A DNA stretch of 64,000 nt from contig DATMFO010000003.1 of the NCBI GenBank assembly GCA_035556135.1, positions 620,001 through 684,000 of the forward strand, read 5' to 3'. A program made the position numbers and the translations under genes. Shown here piece after piece: positions 61,959 through 64,000 of the stretch. The stretch's first letter is position 1, and each line of letters begins with the position of its first letter. The stretch comes from ZC4RG30 sp035556135 (GTDB lineage Bacteria > Pseudomonadota > Gammaproteobacteria > Steroidobacterales > Steroidobacteraceae). The notes under the pieces are model-generated. The model was not told the origin of the DNA. It saw nothing but the letters and a program-made list of their open reading frames with translations, and did no database searches.

Positions 61959-64000
61959 TCACCACTTCTTGCGCAGGCTCACCGCGAACATGCGGCCGAT
62001 GGGGTTGGCGACCGTGGCGTCATAACCGCCACTGCCATTGCCGCTGGGAGCGAAGTTCACATAAGGTGGATCCTCATCCCGCAGGTTGCGGATCTCCACG
62101 CCGAAGTTGAGGTCCTCAAGCTGGGAGGCGCCGAACATCTGTCCCAGGTCCATGTTGAAGGTCACGTCGATCGGCGTGTACGGGCCCACACCTTCGACAG
62201 GCGTAACCGCATTGTTCTGGTAGCCGTGGACGCGGGTCACCGACACGGATGCGCCCAGGGGCCCACGATTCCAGGCCATTCCGCCGCGCAGCTTGAGCTT
62301 CAGCGGATTGAAGATGGTGTTCAGGCGATCCACCAGCGGGGCGGCCGGCGTGATGGCCACGTCATACTCCGTCAGGTAGCTGCCCGTGAGCGAGAACCGG
62401 AAGGTGCCACGAGCGCCGGTTTCCAGCCGGTAGCTGGTGGAGAGGTCCAGGCCCTTCATGTTCGAGACACCCAGGTTCTGGCCGCGGCCATCGACGAACA
62501 GCGTCACGTTGGAGGCGCTGCCGCCGGGCAGAGAGCCGGCCGCGATCGTTATGCCCGCGTCGAGCAGCTCCTGCACACGCTGGCCGGCCTCGGTGCCGCG
62601 CACGATGATGCCCGTGCCGTCGAAATCCGCCTCGCGTGCGAGCAGCGCCAGGTTGGAGAGGTAGGCCTCCACCTGATTACGGTAGTTCACGTCGAAGTAC
62701 GTGAGACTCACGCCCACATTCGACAGCGGCTCCCAGTCGATGCCTGTGGACCAGGTGGTGGCCTTCTCCGGCCCCAGGTCCAGGTTCTGGCCCGACAGCG
62801 CCACGCCGGTGACGGTCGCACCGCCGGCGGGGTTCTGGTAGTTCTGCACGTACAGGTTGTTGCTGTTGCCGTATATCTGCGAGATCAGCGGTGCGCGGAA
62901 CGAGGTGCCGTAGCTGCCGCGGATGGTCAACCCGGGCACCGGCTTCCACGACAGCCCGAATTTCTCGTTGGTGGTCTTGCCCACGTCGCTGTAGTCGTCG
63001 TGGCGCAGGGCCGCGTTCACCGTGAGCCGCTCGAAGCCCGGACGCGCATTGCCGACGCCGAACAGCGGGATCTGCAGCTCGGCATAGGCCGAATCCACCT
63101 GCCGGTCGAAATGCCGCCACGCCACGGGCGTCGTCGGAGCGCCGCGGGCCGAACCCAGCGCCACTTCGATGTCCTGCCGCTCATAGCCAGTTGCCAGGCC
63201 AACATCGCCACCGGGCAGCGTGAACAGCGTGCCGTTCAGCCGCAGCTCGTAGCCGGTGAAATCGCTGTTGGTTGGCGCGAGGAAAATCTGGTCGGAGATG
63301 GCTGCCAGCACCGATGGCTGGGTGCGGCCCAGCCCGTAGGGGTCAAACGCCGTTGCCGGATCGGAGCTGGCCAGCGCGGCATTGAGCGCCGCGTTGTTCG
63401 TCCCGCGCGTGCTGTCAGCGTCATCGCGGGTCTTGCCATAACCGACCACCGCCTCCAACGACCAGTCATGCGGCAAGGTGAACCGCAAGCCGGGGGTGAC
63501 TTGCCAGTTCACGGCCTTGCCGTAGGTATCGTTGGTGGGGAGGTCGTCTGCAAAGCTGTAATCGATCGAATAGGTGTTGCCGGCGAATCCGTCGGGGCGG
63601 ACAAACCAGGCATTGGTGTCGGGCACGTTCAACCGCGCGGCGGCAAAGGCCGCCCTGCGCCGGAACTCGCGCCGGCTGTAGTAGGCATCACCGATCAGTG
63701 TCACCCATGGCGCCAGTTCCTTGCGAAAGGTCGAGGCAACGGAGTCATAGTTCTGCTCGGGAAAAAGGTCCTGCCCGATCACTTCGTTGCAGCGGTTGGA
63801 GGTGCCGGGAACCAGTGCACCTTCGTTCGCCTGGGTAAGGCCACCGACCGGAATCGCATAGGTCGTGGTACCGATCACCAGCGTGCCGGGATTGCAGCGC
63901 GCGCTCCGGTAGTCGCGCCCGCCAAAGGGGCGCTGGTCGGCGGTGAAGAAATCCCTGTCGTCGCCGGAGAGATTGCTGCGGTCCACGTGCTCGTAGGCCA
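61959..64000 (-). CDS. TonB-dependent receptor (partial, 5' end outside window)
   Basis: At least 680 residues of an outer-membrane receptor barrel, open to the window edge; the plug and signal peptide are outside. Features: repeated DTSYRLETG-type strands, PGLTIRGSYGTSFRAPLI (barrel hallmark, quoted by its SYGTSFRAP core), NPIGRMFAVSLRKKW at the C terminus with a terminal aromatic. Two Cys pairs in surface loops near the visible N terminus (RC and RCNE) are typical of carbohydrate- or polyphenol-type receptors of Xanthomonadales-like bacteria. Ligand unknown; it may serve the TRAP operon's substrate. Confidence 0.9.
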   Translation of the reverse strand, partial: AYEHVDRSNLSGDDRDFFTADQRPFGGRDYRSARCNPGTLVIGTTTYAIPVGGLTQANEGALVPGTSNRCNEVIGQDLFPEQNYDSVASTFRKELAPWVTLIGDAYYSRREFRRRAAFAAARLNVPDTNAWFVRPDGFAGNTYSIDYSFADDLPTNDTYGKAVNWQVTPGLRFTLPHDWSLEAVVGYGKTRDDADSTRGTNNAALNAALASSDPATAFDPYGLGRTQPSVLAAISDQIFLAPTNSDFTGYELRLNGTLFTLPGGDVGLATGYERQDIEVALGSARGAPTTPVAWRHFDRQVDSAYAELQIPLFGVGNARPGFERLTVNAALRHDDYSDVGKTTNEKFGLSWKPVPGLTIRGSYGTSFRAPLISQIYGNSNNLYVQNYQNPAGGATVTGVALSGQNLDLGPEKATTWSTGIDWEPLSNVGVSLTYFDVNYRNQVEAYLSNLALLAREADFDGTGIIVRGTEAGQRVQELLDAGITIAAGSLPGGSASNVTLFVDGRGQNLGVSNMKGLDLSTSYRLETGARGTFRFSLTGSYLTEYDVAITPAAPLVDRLNTIFNPLKLKLRGGMAWNRGPLGASVSVTRVHGYQNNAVTPVEGVGPYTPIDVTFNMDLGQMFGASQLEDLNFGVEIRNLRDEDPPYVNFAPSGNGSGGYDATVANPIGRMFAVSLRKKW

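Overview
The window is gene-dense chromosomal DNA with high GC and no tRNA, rRNA, insertion sequence, phage gene or CRISPR array that I can see. The gene content points to a free-living, aerobic, Gram-negative gammaproteobacterium: mrp diverging towards metG, RNase T, Grx4-type glutaredoxin, a DUF1841 protein, an AceE/AceF/Lpd set with lipoyl domains, TonB-dependent receptors and lipid-A-type acyltransferases. The many secreted catabolic proteins, TonB receptors, DUF6152, tannase and aromatic-acid genes suggest a Steroidobacterales/Nevskiales/Xanthomonadales-like degrader. That placement is inference from gene content only.

Layout. 1-9.5 kb: the 5' part of mrp (minus), then a co-directional run of a HEAT-repeat Ser/Thr kinase, two PilT-family ATPases, metG, nth and a DUF1841 gene. 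8.4-11.8 kb (minus): a NatA/NatB-like ABC exporter and a Sel1-repeat protein. 11.9-18.0 kb (minus): the pyruvate dehydrogenase operon aceE-aceF-lpdA. 18.2-21.3 kb: pyrC-rnt (plus), grxD with a tiny lipoprotein gene (minus), nadC (plus). 21.3-24.0 kb: a GAF-PAS-PAS-GGDEF-EAL c-di-GMP protein.

24.1-30.7 kb is a compact lipid/envelope locus: a GT39-type membrane glycosyltransferase and a DUF374 acyltransferase on minus; a cytochrome P450 and a fatty-acyl-AMP ligase fused to an acyl carrier domain on plus; and an LpxL-like acyltransferase on minus. Together these could activate, load, oxidise and transfer a fatty acyl chain onto an envelope lipid. 30.8-36.2 kb holds an aldehyde dehydrogenase, a small cytochrome c, a secreted sugar-dehydrogenase/di-haem fusion and a pirin. 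36.2-41.7 kb holds an lhr helicase - nei glycosylase pair plus a small conserved protein.

41.7-52.6 kb is catabolic and surface related: an AraC regulator divergent from pobA (4-hydroxybenzoate hydroxylase), two NTF2-like lipoproteins, a TonB-dependent receptor, a DUF6152 protein with its secreted partner, and on minus a tannase-family esterase with a tandem DUF3237 protein. 52.7-61.1 kb is a seven-gene, overlapping minus-strand operon of dctQ-dctM-HgdB-like-tandem CoA transferase-HgdB-like-dctP-CoA transferase, divergent from a GntR/FCD regulator. It looks like an uptake, CoA-activation and radical dehydratase/reductase pathway with no activating ATPase in view. The window ends inside another TonB-dependent receptor.

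The most system-like, least familiar parts are the P450/FAAL-ACP/acyltransferase locus, the TRAP/CoA-transferase/HgdB-like operon, the kinase-PilT-PilT block inserted between mrp and metG, and the tannase with a long Gly/Pro-rich insertion in its catalytic domain.
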